Shown here: positions 19,163 through 28,216 of the stretch, in pieces | Layout: each line of letters opens with the position of its first letter | Position numbering within the stretch: position 1 is the first letter of the stretch | Program-made: the position numbers and the translations under genes | NCBI GenBank assembly: GCA_010030895.1 | Contig: RHBS01000005.1 | Coordinates: 1 to 37,692, forward strand | From: Actinomycetota bacterium | GTDB taxonomy: Bacteria > Actinomycetota > Actinomycetes > Nanopelagicales > Nanopelagicaceae | DNA: 37,692 bases | Reading direction: 5' to 3' | The notes under the pieces: model-generated | The model's input: only the letters and a program-made list of their open reading frames with translations | Told to the model about the DNA's origin: nothing | Database searches by the model: none

Positions 19163-21327
19163 TTATTGAATACTCTATTTACATCATAAACACCCTCAAC
19201 AGATCTGACCGCAGTTAAGACTGTATCCAGATGAGAAGCATCCGCCATTTCAAATAAGAACTTGCTGATAGCTGTTTGATCTTTATTGGTTACAACTGAT
19301 GCACTGAGTATGTTTACATGCTGATCGGAAAGGGCCTTTGTCACATCGGAGAGTAATCTCGCTCTATCCAAAGCCTCAACTTGAATATTAACGAGAAATG
19401 TACTTTTTGCTGAGTTATTCCACTTGACTGTGACGATTCGATCCCCTTGATGCACCTTAAGATCTGCCATATTGATGCAGTCACTTCGGTGCACGGAGAC
19501 CCCACTTCCACGGGTTATAAATCCAGTAATTTGATCGCCAGGTACAGGCGCACAACATCTTGCAAGTTTTACCAAAACATCTTCTGCGCCCTCAACATCG
19601 ATACCGGTAACACTCTTTCGCTCACGTTTTATCGGTGCAATTAATGGGGATAAGTCATTTTCTGGATGCGCATCAACTGTTCCAATTAAAACCATTAGCT
19701 TTTCGATCACCGAGTGTGCTGATACATGACCATTTCCTACAGCCTCGTACATGCTTTCGATATCTTCAAACCTTAACTCGTGAGCTAATTCCAAAAGTGC
19801 GTGGCCACCTAAAATCTTCTGAATTGGAAGACCAGCTTTGCGCATTTGTCTAGCTATTGATTCTTGCCCAGCTTCGATTGCCTCTTCTTTTCTCTCTTTT
19901 GAAAACCATGCTTTGATTTTCGAACGAGCCCTAGATGAAGTAACAAAATTTAGCCAATCATGACTTGGGGCCGCATTAAGACCTTTATTGGTAACAATTT
20001 CAACTACATCCCCATTTACCAAGTGAGACTCAAGTGGGACTAATTTTCCATTAACTTTTGCGCCTACACACTTGTTCCCAACCTCAGTATGTACTGCATA
20101 GGCAAAATCCACTGGGGTAGAGCCGGAAGGTAAAGCAATGACACTTCCCTTCGGCGTAAACACAAATACCTCTGGAGTTCGTAAGTCATATCGAAGAGTC
20201 TCAAGAAAATCAGAAACATCTTCACTTTCTTGTTGCCACTCATGAAGTTGACGCAACCACATAACATCAGGAGCAGAGCCTGATTCCTTGTTTTTCATCT
20301 TGTACTTCCAGTGTGCAGCAATACCAAACTCTGCTCTTGCGTGCATATCAAAAGTTCTTATCTGAATCTCGACTGCTTTACCGCCTGGTCCAATCACTGT
20401 GGTATGAAGTGATTGGTAAAGATTAAATTTTGGCATTGCTATGTAATCTTTGAATCTTCCAGGAACTGGGCTCCATCTAGCGTGAATTGAGCCAAGCACT
20501 CCGTAACAATCTCTCACCGAATCTACAAGTATTCGAATGCCTACCAAATCGTAAATTTCATTGAATTCTCTGCCACGAACAACCATTTTTTGATAAACAC
20601 TATAGAAATGCTTCTTTCTTCCAGTGACCTGTGCCGTAATACCCTCAGAGATTAAATCGGAATTTATAGCTGAAACCACCTCATTTGTTAATAGGTCTCG
20701 CGCTGGAGATCTTTCTCCAACCAATCGTTCAATCTCTTCAAATTTTTTAGGCTCTAAAACTTTAAATGATAAGTCTTCCAACTCCCACTTAATGGCATTC
20801 ATTCCAAGGCGGTGAGCTAGTGGAGCATAGATATCAATAGTTTCCCGTGCTTTGCGTTTAGCTTTTTCGATATCGATGAAGTCCCAGGTTCTAGCATTGT
20901 GAAGGCGATCAGCTAATTTAATTACTAATACCCGAATATCTCGGGACATCGCTACTACCATTTTTCTTAGAGTTTCAGCCTCAGCGGTAGGTCCATAAGT
21001 TAATTTGTCTAATTTTGTAACACCGTCTACTAACGATGTAACTTCGTCGCCAAATTGATCCCTAATTTGCTCAATAGAGTAGGAAGTATCTTCAACCGTG
21101 TCATGAAGAAGCGCAGCCATAATAGTAGGTAGATCCATACCCAGCTCAATCAAAATCTGTGCTACCGCAACTGGATGAGTTATGTAATCTTCACCAGATT
21201 TTCTGACCTGTCCAGTGTGTGCTTTTTCAGCTGCAATAAATGCTCGCTCAAGCTCCCCTGCTGATACTCCAGGGTGAGATTTAGTTAGCCCATCAATTAG
21301 CGGCTTTAACAATTGTGTAGTTGTCAT
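19159..21327 (-). CDS. rel: Bifunctional (p)ppGpp synthetase/hydrolase Rel
   Basis: Encodes 722 residues in Rel/SpoT order: HD hydrolase (about 30-190; ITHPVAVAQIL and LLHDTVEDTS), synthetase (about 230-350; YDLVGIRILVDS, HTTVIGPGGKAVEIQIRT), TGS (about 390-450; VFVFTPKGSVIALPSGSTPVDFAYAVH), zinc-finger/helical region (ARCCAPVPGDQITGFITRG) and ACT (about 650-722). The synthetase carries the RFKD form typical of bifunctional enzymes rather than the EPDD of monofunctional RelA. It makes and degrades the starvation alarmone. Lies 31 bases after secF; convergent with the DUF349 gene. Confidence 0.96.
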   Translation of the reverse strand: MTTTQLLKPLIDGLTKSHPGVSAGELERAFIAAEKAHTGQVRKSGEDYITHPVAVAQILIELGMDLPTIMAALLHDTVEDTSYSIEQIRDQFGDEVTSLVDGVTKLDKLTYGPTAEAETLRKMVVAMSRDIRVLVIKLADRLHNARTWDFIDIEKAKRKARETIDIYAPLAHRLGMNAIKWELEDLSFKVLEPKKFEEIERLVGERSPARDLLTNEVVSAINSDLISEGITAQVTGRKKHFYSVYQKMVVRGREFNEIYDLVGIRILVDSVRDCYGVLGSIHARWSPVPGRFKDYIAMPKFNLYQSLHTTVIGPGGKAVEIQIRTFDMHARAEFGIAAHWKYKMKNKESGSAPDVMWLRQLHEWQQESEDVSDFLETLRYDLRTPEVFVFTPKGSVIALPSGSTPVDFAYAVHTEVGNKCVGAKVNGKLVPLESHLVNGDVVEIVTNKGLNAAPSHDWLNFVTSSRARSKIKAWFSKERKEEAIEAGQESIARQMRKAGLPIQKILGGHALLELAHELRFEDIESMYEAVGNGHVSAHSVIEKLMVLIGTVDAHPENDLSPLIAPIKRERKSVTGIDVEGAEDVLVKLARCCAPVPGDQITGFITRGSGVSVHRSDCINMADLKVHQGDRIVTVKWNNSAKSTFLVNIQVEALDRARLLSDVTKALSDQHVNILSASVVTNKDQTAISKFLFEMADASHLDTVLTAVRSVEGVYDVNRVFNN

Positions 21328-21358
21328 AGCGCGCTGACCTAATTAGTAATTCAAGATT

Positions 21359-22408
21359 TTATCGACGACGATCGCGCTTTGGTTGATTTCTTGGTCCACG
21401 CTGAATCTTTGGATCAACAATACCAACACTACTTACGACTGGCTTATCTGCGCGATTACCTACTCGCTTAGCTAACGCTTTCATTGCCGGTTCACGCTCG
21501 CGCAGTGCAGCAAGAATTGGCGTAGCAATACAAAGTGAAGAGTATGTTCCAGTTGCAAGACCAATAAACAGTGCAAGTGATAAATCCTTCAATGTTCCAG
21601 CGCCCAGCAATCCCGCACCCACAAACAAAATTGAACCTACTGGTAATAACGCAACCAATGAAGTATTAAACGATCTCACAATAGTCTGATTTACTGCAAG
21701 ATTCGCAGCCGCTGAGTATGTGCTTCTTCCACTCGCTGCTATACCTTTGGTGTTTTCGCGAACTTTATCAAATACAACTACGGTGTCATACAATGAATAA
21801 CCTAGAATCGTTAAAAACCCAATCACTGTAGCTGGTGTTACCTCAAAGCCAACAAGCGCATATATACCTACTGTGATAAAAACATCATGTACTACCGCGA
21901 TAATTGCAGCTAGTGCCATCTTGCCCTCAAGAACCATTGCCAGATAAATCATAACTACCAGAAGAAATCCAAGTAATCCTTGAATTGCCTTACGGGTAAT
22001 CTCCTCGCCCCATGATGGCCCAATTATCTGTGAGTCAATAGAGTCTACAGATACATTGAATTTAGCTGCTAACGCATTTTCTACTGCAGTTTGTTCAGCT
22101 GCTGAAAGTGCATCTGTTTGAACTCTTACTTTATCATTACCAATTTTTTGGATAATTGTTTGCGAATCAATTCCAGCACTCTTTACCGCCGCATCAGCAC
22201 CTGGAATTGATGCCGAACTTGAGTTCACAGTAAAAGAGGATCCACCTTTAAACTCAATGCCAAGGTGTAACCCTTGAGTAAAAATTGTGACTGCAGATAA
22301 AATAATTAAGAGCGAACTAAAGGAGTACCAAATCTTGCGACTTCCAATGAAATTAATTGAGGTTTCGCCACGATATAAACGACCACCTAATCCAGATAAT
22401 TTAGCCAT
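21359..22408 (-). CDS. secF: Protein translocase subunit SecF
   Basis: Encodes 349 residues with six predicted membrane segments. TM1 is near residues 28-47 followed by GIEFKGGSSFTV, then an extracytoplasmic domain to about 130. TM2-TM6 include GFLTILGYSLYDTVVVFDKVREN, the SecF hallmark. The C-terminus is a basic cytoplasmic tail rich in Arg/Lys. With SecD it uses proton motive force to aid Sec export. Its start overlaps the secD stop by one base. Confidence 0.96.
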   Translation of the reverse strand: MAKLSGLGGRLYRGETSINFIGSRKIWYSFSSLLIILSAVTIFTQGLHLGIEFKGGSSFTVNSSSASIPGADAAVKSAGIDSQTIIQKIGNDKVRVQTDALSAAEQTAVENALAAKFNVSVDSIDSQIIGPSWGEEITRKAIQGLLGFLLVVMIYLAMVLEGKMALAAIIAVVHDVFITVGIYALVGFEVTPATVIGFLTILGYSLYDTVVVFDKVRENTKGIAASGRSTYSAAANLAVNQTIVRSFNTSLVALLPVGSILFVGAGLLGAGTLKDLSLALFIGLATGTYSSLCIATPILAALREREPAMKALAKRVGNRADKPVVSSVGIVDPKIQRGPRNQPKRDRRR

Positions 22409-23934
22409 TATTTGACCTCCAGACCTTCGGTGGATTTTTTAACTAATCCAGTTGATTTAGATGAAAATCCTGAAAGTGAATGGCCCTCGTTGAAAAATGA
22501 GTACTTTGCTAGATAAGTTACTAGCGGTTTAGTGAAGAAAAAGACGACAATTAAATCAATAATAGTTGTGAGTCCAAGTGTGAAAGCGAATCCTCTAACA
22601 CCACCAACTGCAAAAAAGTAAAGAATTATTGCAGCAATCATCGAAACTACGTCAGCAACAATTACTGTACGACGAGCCCGAATCCACCCAGTTTCAACTG
22701 CTGACTTAATGGATTTTCCATCTCGAATTTCATCTCTTACGCGTTCAAAATAGACAATAAATGAGTCAGCTGTAATTCCGATTGCCACAATAGCTCCGGC
22801 AATACCAGCCAGCGTAAGTGTGAACCCAATCCACTCACCCAAAAGTAGGAAGGAAAGTAAAGTGATAGTAGTTGCAACTATTAATGAGCTGACTGATACC
22901 AGTCCAAGGCCACGATAGTAAAGAATTGAATAGATGAATACTAGAAGTAACCCAAGGATACCAGCGGTCAAACCACCCTTTAATTGCTCAGCACCTAAAG
23001 TAGGTGAGACTTGTTGTACTTCACCGCGATCAAAAGCCAGAGGCAAGGCTCCATATTTCAAAACATTTGCTAAATCTTGCGCATCTAATTGAGAAAAATT
23101 TCCAGTAATTTGAGCAGTTCCAGTGTTAATAGCTTCATTAATTCTAGGTGCTGAATAAACTAAACCGTCTAAAACTATGGCTGCTTGATTTTGTGGGGCA
23201 GGCAGCGAAGTTAGCCTAGATGTCATAGCTCCAAATTTGCTTGTACCTTCACTATCAAACTCTAAAGTTACATACCAACCAGATGCTCCTTGCGGATCTA
23301 TTAAGGAGGTTGCTTTTGTGACTTGCTTTCCTAATACCTCTGCGGGGGCGAGAATATATTTTGCAGTTCCACCCCGATCACAACTTACGACTGCTTGAGA
23401 TTCATTACCACTAGTTCCGCCTTGTCTATTCTTTGGCAAGGTGCAATCAAGGCTGGCAAATTGGGCACTCAATTCAGGAGTGACGCCTGATGGAAGAGCA
23501 GCAGGATCGCTACTTACTGTGGTTGCATTTGCGGCACCTTCAACTAATACTGGCCTAAATCTCAACTCAGCTGTTTGACCTACTAAATCAACAATTCGCC
23601 TTCCAGTTTCACCTGGAACTGAAATTACAATCTGCCGATTTGCTCCAGTACCTTGAGCAGCTACCTCGGATTCAGCAACACCTAATGAGTTAACACGTTG
23701 ACGAATAATCGCTACTGCTTGATCAATAGATTCAGTGGTGACACTGCCACTTAAGCCAGTCTCGATTCTAGGCTGCAAAGTAACGCTAGTTCCACCCTGC
23801 AGATCTAATCCTAATTTGAAAGAAGTAGCACCAATAGCAAATGCAATTCCTGAAAATGCCAAAATACTCAAGAGCAAAATAGAGATAGTCCTGAGCGCGC
23901 GTGATTGGGAATTCGCTATTTTATTAGTGGACAT
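22408..23934 (-). CDS. secD: Protein translocase subunit SecD
   Basis: Encodes 508 residues: TM1 (about 14-34) followed by FKLGLDLQGGTSVTLQPR, a large extracytoplasmic region (about 50-320) including AIVLDGLVYSAPRINEAI, and a C-terminal five-TM bundle with GIAGAIVAIGITADSFIVYFERVRDEI. It is the SecF partner in the translocase. No Shine-Dalgarno is visible before the ATG; a -10-like TAGAAT lies eight bases upstream. yajC, which usually precedes secD, is not present in the 87-base gap to ruvB. Confidence 0.96.
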   Translation of the reverse strand: MSTNKIANSQSRALRTISILLLSILAFSGIAFAIGATSFKLGLDLQGGTSVTLQPRIETGLSGSVTTESIDQAVAIIRQRVNSLGVAESEVAAQGTGANRQIVISVPGETGRRIVDLVGQTAELRFRPVLVEGAANATTVSSDPAALPSGVTPELSAQFASLDCTLPKNRQGGTSGNESQAVVSCDRGGTAKYILAPAEVLGKQVTKATSLIDPQGASGWYVTLEFDSEGTSKFGAMTSRLTSLPAPQNQAAIVLDGLVYSAPRINEAINTGTAQITGNFSQLDAQDLANVLKYGALPLAFDRGEVQQVSPTLGAEQLKGGLTAGILGLLLVFIYSILYYRGLGLVSVSSLIVATTITLLSFLLLGEWIGFTLTLAGIAGAIVAIGITADSFIVYFERVRDEIRDGKSIKSAVETGWIRARRTVIVADVVSMIAAIILYFFAVGGVRGFAFTLGLTTIIDLIVVFFFTKPLVTYLAKYSFFNEGHSLSGFSSKSTGLVKKSTEGLEVK

Positions 23935-23942
23935 GGGGTCTG

Positions 23943-23948
23943 ATTCTA
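23943..23948 (-). promoter_or_regulatory. Candidate leaderless -10 box for secD
   Basis: TAGAAT on the minus strand ends eight bases before the secD ATG at 23934, and no ribosome binding site is visible. The spacing is a little longer than at bldD and thrS. Inference only; no good -35 is seen. Confidence 0.35.
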
Positions 23949-24021
23949 TGCGCTCAACACTTTATTGAGAAATCCTGCTGAGCAATTCAGATTTATGCCT
24001 AAATTATCGAGATTTTTTCAC

Positions 24022-25077
24022 TCACTGCGCAATATCAGGATCTTGGTCAAAGAGTGTGGCATCAGTACCAATCTGAGCTGAAAGCGGTGGCTTAATTCCA
24101 AGGTGCATCCAACCTGCAGCAGTTGCAATTCTGCCCCTAGGTGTTCTTGCAATAAATCCCATACGAACTAAAAATGGTTCAGCAAGTGATTCGATTGTTT
24201 CGATCTCTTCACCAACAGACATCGCCAAAGTTGAAACTCCAACCGGTCCGCCATTAAAGTGCTTAACCAGTGCAGTTAACACAGCAGTATCCAATCTATC
24301 CATTCCAATCTCATCTACCTCATAAATCTTTAGTGCCACTTGAGCATGATTTACCTGTATTAATTTTTCCTTATTAACTTGGGCATAATCGCGTACCCTT
24401 CTTAGTAGGCGATTTGCAACCCTAGGAGTGCCGCGTGATCTAGATGCAATTTCTAAAACCGCAGAATCATCAATTGATATTTCCAATAATTCAGCGCTTC
24501 GATCAATAATTTGAGCCAATTCCTTAGAGTCATAAAAATCTAGTTGGGCTGTAAAACCAAAACGATCCCTTAACGGACTAGGCAAAAGTCCCGCTCTTGT
24601 GGTGGCACCCACCAAAGTAAAATGCGGTAAATCAAGTGGTATCGATGTTGCTCCGGCACCTTTACCAACAATCACATCAACTCGAAAATCCTCCATAGCC
24701 ATATATAACATTTCTTCTGCTGGTCTTGACATTCGGTGAATCTCATCAATAAACAGGATTTCACCTTCTGTTAAAGATGAAAGAATTGAAGCCAAATCCC
24801 CAGCATGTTGGATGGCAGGACCAGATGTAATTCTTATTGGTGTATTCATCTCAGATGAAACAATCATGGCCAAAGTTGTTTTACCAAGACCCGGCGGACC
24901 AGAAAAAAGAATGTGGTCTGCAACCATATCTCTTTCTTTAGCAGCAGTTAGAAGAAGATCTAACTGCTCTCTAACCCTAAATTGACCAACAAACTCTCTA
25001 AGTGTTTTTGGGCGTAAGGCAAGTTCAGCAATTCGCTCTGCTTCATCGGCATCATTGTTCATAATTCGCTCACTCAT
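24022..25077 (-). CDS. ruvB: Holliday junction branch-migration ATPase RuvB
   Basis: Encodes 351 residues. Walker A is [11 protein letters not shown] (about 60-70), Walker B is ILFIDEIHR (about 110-118), sensor/arginine-finger region [18 protein letters not shown] (about 158-175), and the C-terminal winged helix carries [13 protein letters not shown]. RuvB drives branch migration with RuvA. The ATG shares one base with the ruvA stop. Complete and ordinary. Confidence 0.98.
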   Translation of the reverse strand: MSERIMNNDADEAERIAELALRPKTLREFVGQFRVREQLDLLLTAAKERDMVADHILFSGPPGLGKTTLAMIVSSEMNTPIRITSGPAIQHAGDLASILSSLTEGEILFIDEIHRMSRPAEEMLYMAMEDFRVDVIVGKGAGATSIPLDLPHFTLVGATTRAGLLPSPLRDRFGFTAQLDFYDSKELAQIIDRSAELLEISIDDSAVLEIASRSRGTPRVANRLLRRVRDYAQVNKEKLIQVNHAQVALKIYEVDEIGMDRLDTAVLTALVKHFNGGPVGVSTLAMSVGEEIETIESLAEPFLVRMGFIARTPRGRIATAAGWMHLGIKPPLSAQIGTDATLFDQDPDIAQ

Positions 25078-25664
25078 TACTTACTTCCAGTTGTTTTTAA
25101 GGCCAATTTTAGAATCTCTGCTGCAGATAAATCATCAATTTTTAAACCGTTGGAAACCTCTGAAACCATATTTGCGGCATCTTTTGCTGAATAACCTAAA
25201 CCTTGAAGTGCATTTTCTACCTGATTCTTAATTGCATGTTCTTTTCCGGAGTGGCCCTTGGAAAATAATGCAGCTTTATCTTTTAGCTCAAGTACCAAGC
25301 GCTGTGCCCCTTTTTTGCCAAGACCTGGAAATGATTCCAAAGTTTTTAGATTTCCATTAGATATAGCGGCTGCAACAACTTCTGAGTCTGATGTTGAAAG
25401 TATTGATTGGGCAACCTTTGGTCCAATTCCAGTCACAGATAGAAGTAATTCAAAAAAATCTCGATCAGTTATATCTGTAAATCCAAAAAGTGTTAACGCA
25501 TCCTCGCGGACAACTAAATATGTATAAAAACTCTCAATACTGCCTATTTTGACCCCGGATGCAATTCGATTGGGCACCTGAATTAAAACTCCAATGCCAC
25601 CAACTTCAACCACTATAGTGTTTGAAGTTGCCGACTTAATCATCCCTGTTATTGAGCTAATCAT
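25077..25664 (-). CDS. ruvA: Holliday junction DNA-binding protein RuvA
   Basis: Encodes 195 residues: OB domain (1-62, [25 protein letters not shown]), tandem helix-hairpin-helix region (about 70-135, [17 protein letters not shown] and [19 protein letters not shown]), and the RuvB-binding C-terminal domain (about 150-195, [16 protein letters not shown]). It holds the four-way junction as a tetramer. Its start overlaps ruvC by four bases. Confidence 0.97.
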   Translation of the reverse strand: MISSITGMIKSATSNTIVVEVGGIGVLIQVPNRIASGVKIGSIESFYTYLVVREDALTLFGFTDITDRDFFELLLSVTGIGPKVAQSILSTSDSEVVAAAISNGNLKTLESFPGLGKKGAQRLVLELKDKAALFSKGHSGKEHAIKNQVENALQGLGYSAKDAANMVSEVSNGLKIDDLSAAEILKLALKTTGSK

Positions 25665-26182
25665 TTTTTCTTTAGTGCCTTCTTCTTAGCTTTGGCCAAA
25701 CGGGCATTTCCTTCACCACGCCAATGATGGCAGATGGCAAGAGCTAAAGCATCGGTACTATCTACCGGTTTGGGAATTTCTTTTAACTTAAGCAATCGCT
25801 TAACCATTTGAGCCACCTGTTTTTTATCAGCCCTACCCGATCCAGTTACCGCCGCTTTAACCTCACTTGGCGTATGAATTCCTACTTGAATACCATTTTT
25901 AGCTGCCAGCAACAAAGCGACTCCGGCAGCTTGTCCTGTTGCCATTGCGGTCCTGACATTTAACTGTGAGAAGACCCGTTCAACAGCTATCACATCTGGA
26001 TTAAATTTGATTATCCAGTTGGAAATCTCTTTTTCCAACTCAAGCAATCGATATTCCAACTCGGCATTTGGATCAGTCTTTATGACTCCAACACCTATCA
26101 TTTTAAGATTTTGAGGACCGATGGAATCAACAATCCCAATGCCACATCTAGTTAATCCAGGGTCAATTCCCAATACTCGCAT
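25661..26182 (-). CDS. ruvC: Holliday junction resolvase RuvC
   Basis: Encodes 173 residues of the RNase H-fold endonuclease. Catalytic acids are visible: Asp7 in [10 protein letters not shown], Glu in [12 protein letters not shown], and the C-terminal Asp pair in [16 protein letters not shown] lysine-rich tail ([11 protein letters not shown]) ends the protein. Follows yebC by 30 bases in the canonical yebC-ruvC-ruvA-ruvB order. Confidence 0.97.
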   Translation of the reverse strand: MRVLGIDPGLTRCGIGIVDSIGPQNLKMIGVGVIKTDPNAELEYRLLELEKEISNWIIKFNPDVIAVERVFSQLNVRTAMATGQAAGVALLLAAKNGIQVGIHTPSEVKAAVTGSGRADKKQVAQMVKRLLKLKEIPKPVDSTDALALAICHHWRGEGNARLAKAKKKALKKK

Positions 26183-26212
26183 GGGGTAAGCCTAATCAGC
26201 GGAAAATGCTTC

Positions 26213-26968
26213 TTAACTAAGGCTCGCCATTACCTCATCTGAAACATCAAAATTACCATAAACGTTTTGCACATCATCTAGCTCTTCAATTGCCTCAATT
26301 AATTCAAAAACCTTTTTTGCTGTTTCACCATCGATCGGAATGGACATAGTAGGTAAAAATGATGTCTCCGCTGAATCATAATCAATACCTGATTTTTGTA
26401 ATGACGTACGCACCGCAACTAAATCAGAGGGAGCAGAAACTATTTCAAATGAATCACCAAGATCATTAACCTCTTCAGCGCCAGCATCTAGCACTACCTC
26501 TAGAAGTTTATCCTCGGTGACTTTCCCGCTTTGTTTTGAAACTATTAAAACTCCTTTGCGATTAAACAGATAGGAAACTGATCCTGGATCTGCCATATTT
26601 CCACCATTACGTGTGACAGCAACACGAACCTCCGATGCTGCACGATTTCGATTATCAGATAGGCATTCGATTAATAAAGCGACTCCGCCTGCTGCATAGC
26701 CTTCATACATAATTGTTTCCCACTCTTTACCGCCAGTTTCAAGTCCGGCTCCACGCTTTACTGCACGATCAATATTGTCTGCTGGCACAGAATTCTTTTT
26801 TGCTTTTGCAATCGCGTCAAACAATGTCGGATTACCAGAAATATCAGCTCCACCTGCTCTAGCTGAAACCTCTATCGCCTTGATCAATTTAGCAAAATTT
26901 TTTGCTCTCCTGGAATCAATAATGGCTTTCTTATGTTTAGTTGTTGCCCACTTGGAATGACCACTCAT
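26213..26968 (-). CDS. yebC: YebC/PmpR family translation or transcription regulator
   Basis: Encodes 251 residues with the family start [18 protein letters not shown], then [57 protein letters not shown] and a C-terminal [15 protein letters not shown]. Members have been described as DNA-binding regulators and, more recently, as factors that relieve ribosome stalling at proline stretches. An AGGGA ribosome site lies six bases before the ATG. Ten bases separate it from the pdxT stop. Confidence 0.96.
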   Translation of the reverse strand: MSGHSKWATTKHKKAIIDSRRAKNFAKLIKAIEVSARAGGADISGNPTLFDAIAKAKKNSVPADNIDRAVKRGAGLETGGKEWETIMYEGYAAGGVALLIECLSDNRNRAASEVRVAVTRNGGNMADPGSVSYLFNRKGVLIVSKQSGKVTEDKLLEVVLDAGAEEVNDLGDSFEIVSAPSDLVAVRTSLQKSGIDYDSAETSFLPTMSIPIDGETAKKVFELIEAIEELDDVQNVYGNFDVSDEVMASLS

Positions 26969-26978
26969 AATTTATCCC

Positions 26979-27495
26979 TTAGAAAGTTGCCAATTGACGA
27001 CAGATATTCTCAACAAAATATTTGTGCACCCTATTATCTCCGGTTAATTCAGGATGAAATGAGGTTGCTAGCAAATTTCCTTGACGCACCGCAACTGGGT
27101 GAATTACACCAGAGGGATCAGATACTTCAGCAAGTACCTCTACCTCATTTCCAACTGATTCCACCCATGGTGCGCGAATAAATACTGCACGGATCTTGGG
27201 TTCTGTAATTCCCTTGAACTTTAGATCGGTTTCAAATGAATCTATTTGCCTTCCAAATGCATTTCTTCTTACAACCATATCAATTCCACCAAAACTTTCT
27301 TGACCCTCTGCTGCATCCTTAATTTTATTTGCTAATAAGATCATTCCAGCACACGAACCATAGGTAGGCATACCACTGATTATTCGATCTGAGATTAAAT
27401 CAAATAAATCAAATGATCGAGCCAATTTGGCAATTGTTGTTGACTCTCCGCCAGGAATTACCAAAGCTGAGATGCTTTGTATATCGCTCTTTGTT
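26979..27495 (-). pseudogene. pdxT: PdxT glutaminase of PLP synthase, N-terminus missing at an adapter junction
   Basis: The readable part covers about 171 residues of a normal 190-200. The frame is authentic back to codon 27492-27494 ([20 protein letters not shown]); upstream it runs into adapter sequence at 27496. The longest frame with a start codon begins at a TTG at 27464, which is not the real start because the N-terminal strand and LALQG oxyanion segment are lost. The catalytic Cys lies in [11 protein letters not shown], and the His/Glu pair in [10 protein letters not shown]. PdxT releases ammonia from glutamine for PdxS. I regard the gene as intact in the organism and broken only in this assembly. 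Confidence 0.9.
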
Positions 27496-28116
27496 CTGTC
27501 TCTTTATACACATCTGACGCTGTTTTACCAACTCATACGGAGCTTGCATATCCTTAGCCGCAACAAACAACTCATCCTCACGCATTGAGGTTAGTCGACG
27601 AATCTCGGAAGAGATTGAACGCATGTGTGTAGTTGCGTTTGAAACATCTCCTGTTCCAGCCTCACCCTTTGATCTAATCATGGCGGCACCCTCATTAATA
27701 CGGCGAAGTGCTTCGCCTAAATTAGTTGCACCACAAACAAATGGAATAGTGAAATTCCACTTATCAATATGATTTGAATAATCTGCAGGTGTTAAAACTT
27801 CTGATTCATCAATGTAATCCACGCCAAGTGATTGCAAAACTTGTGCCTCAACAAAATGGCCAATTCGAGCCTTAGCCATTACTGGAATAGAAACCGCCTC
27901 TTGAATCGCTGCGATCATATCTGGATCAGACATTCGAGCCACTCCACCTTGGGCACGAATATCTGCTGGCACGCGCTCTAGCGCCATTACCGCAACTGCA
28001 CCTGAATCTTCGGCAATCTTTGCTTGCTCGACATTAACAACATCCATAATTACGCCGCCCTTTAGCATCTCTGCCATGCCGCGTTTTACTCGTGCCGTTC
28101 CTGTTTCCTTGGCCAT
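27409..28116 (-). pseudogene. pdxS: PdxS PLP synthase subunit, C-terminus lost at an adapter junction
   Basis: Authentic PdxS runs from ATG 28116 to about 27523 (198 codons of a usual 295-305). Both active-site lysines are visible, in [10 protein letters not shown] and in [10 protein letters not shown]. After PYELVK the frame enters Nextera adapter sequence (27522-27496) and then out-of-frame pdxT, giving a meaningless tail to a stop at 27409. The third phosphate-binding segment (GGIATPADAA, GSGIFKS) is missing. An AGGAG five bases before the ATG at 28116 favours it over the GTG at 28122. PdxS makes pyridoxal 5'-phosphate from ribose 5-phosphate, glyceraldehyde 3-phosphate and ammonia from PdxT. 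Confidence 0.9.
27496..27522 (-). other. Illumina Nextera (Tn5 mosaic-end) adapter remnant
   Basis: Read on the minus strand these 27 bases are CAGCGTC followed by AGATGTGTATAA, one extra A, and GAGACAG. That is the Nextera read-1 transposase adapter, comprising the full 19-base Tn5 mosaic end plus seven flanking adapter bases, with a single inserted A. It lies exactly where pdxS stops matching its family and before pdxT starts matching. It is not native DNA. Confidence 0.97.
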
Positions 28117-28200
28117 CACCACTCCTTGAAATTCTGTAGTCGCTAAGTGTACTAATTAATAGAGAGAGGTAAGGACAATAATGGTGAAGCCCTGCTCACA

Positions 28201-28216
28201 GTACTACGCGTATTAC
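28201..28216. repeat. Imperfect palindrome upstream of pdxS
   Basis: GTACTACG and CGTATTAC form a 16-base near-palindrome with one mismatched position pair, touching the stop codon of the DUF3048 gene and about 85 bases before pdxS. It could be an operator for pdxS-pdxT or chance. No regulator gene is adjacent. Confidence 0.2.

Noticed and set aside
27409-27522. A novel 38-residue C-terminal extension on PdxS ([16 protein letters not shown]...)
   Set aside because: It is translated adapter sequence followed by out-of-frame pdxT; not a real protein segment.
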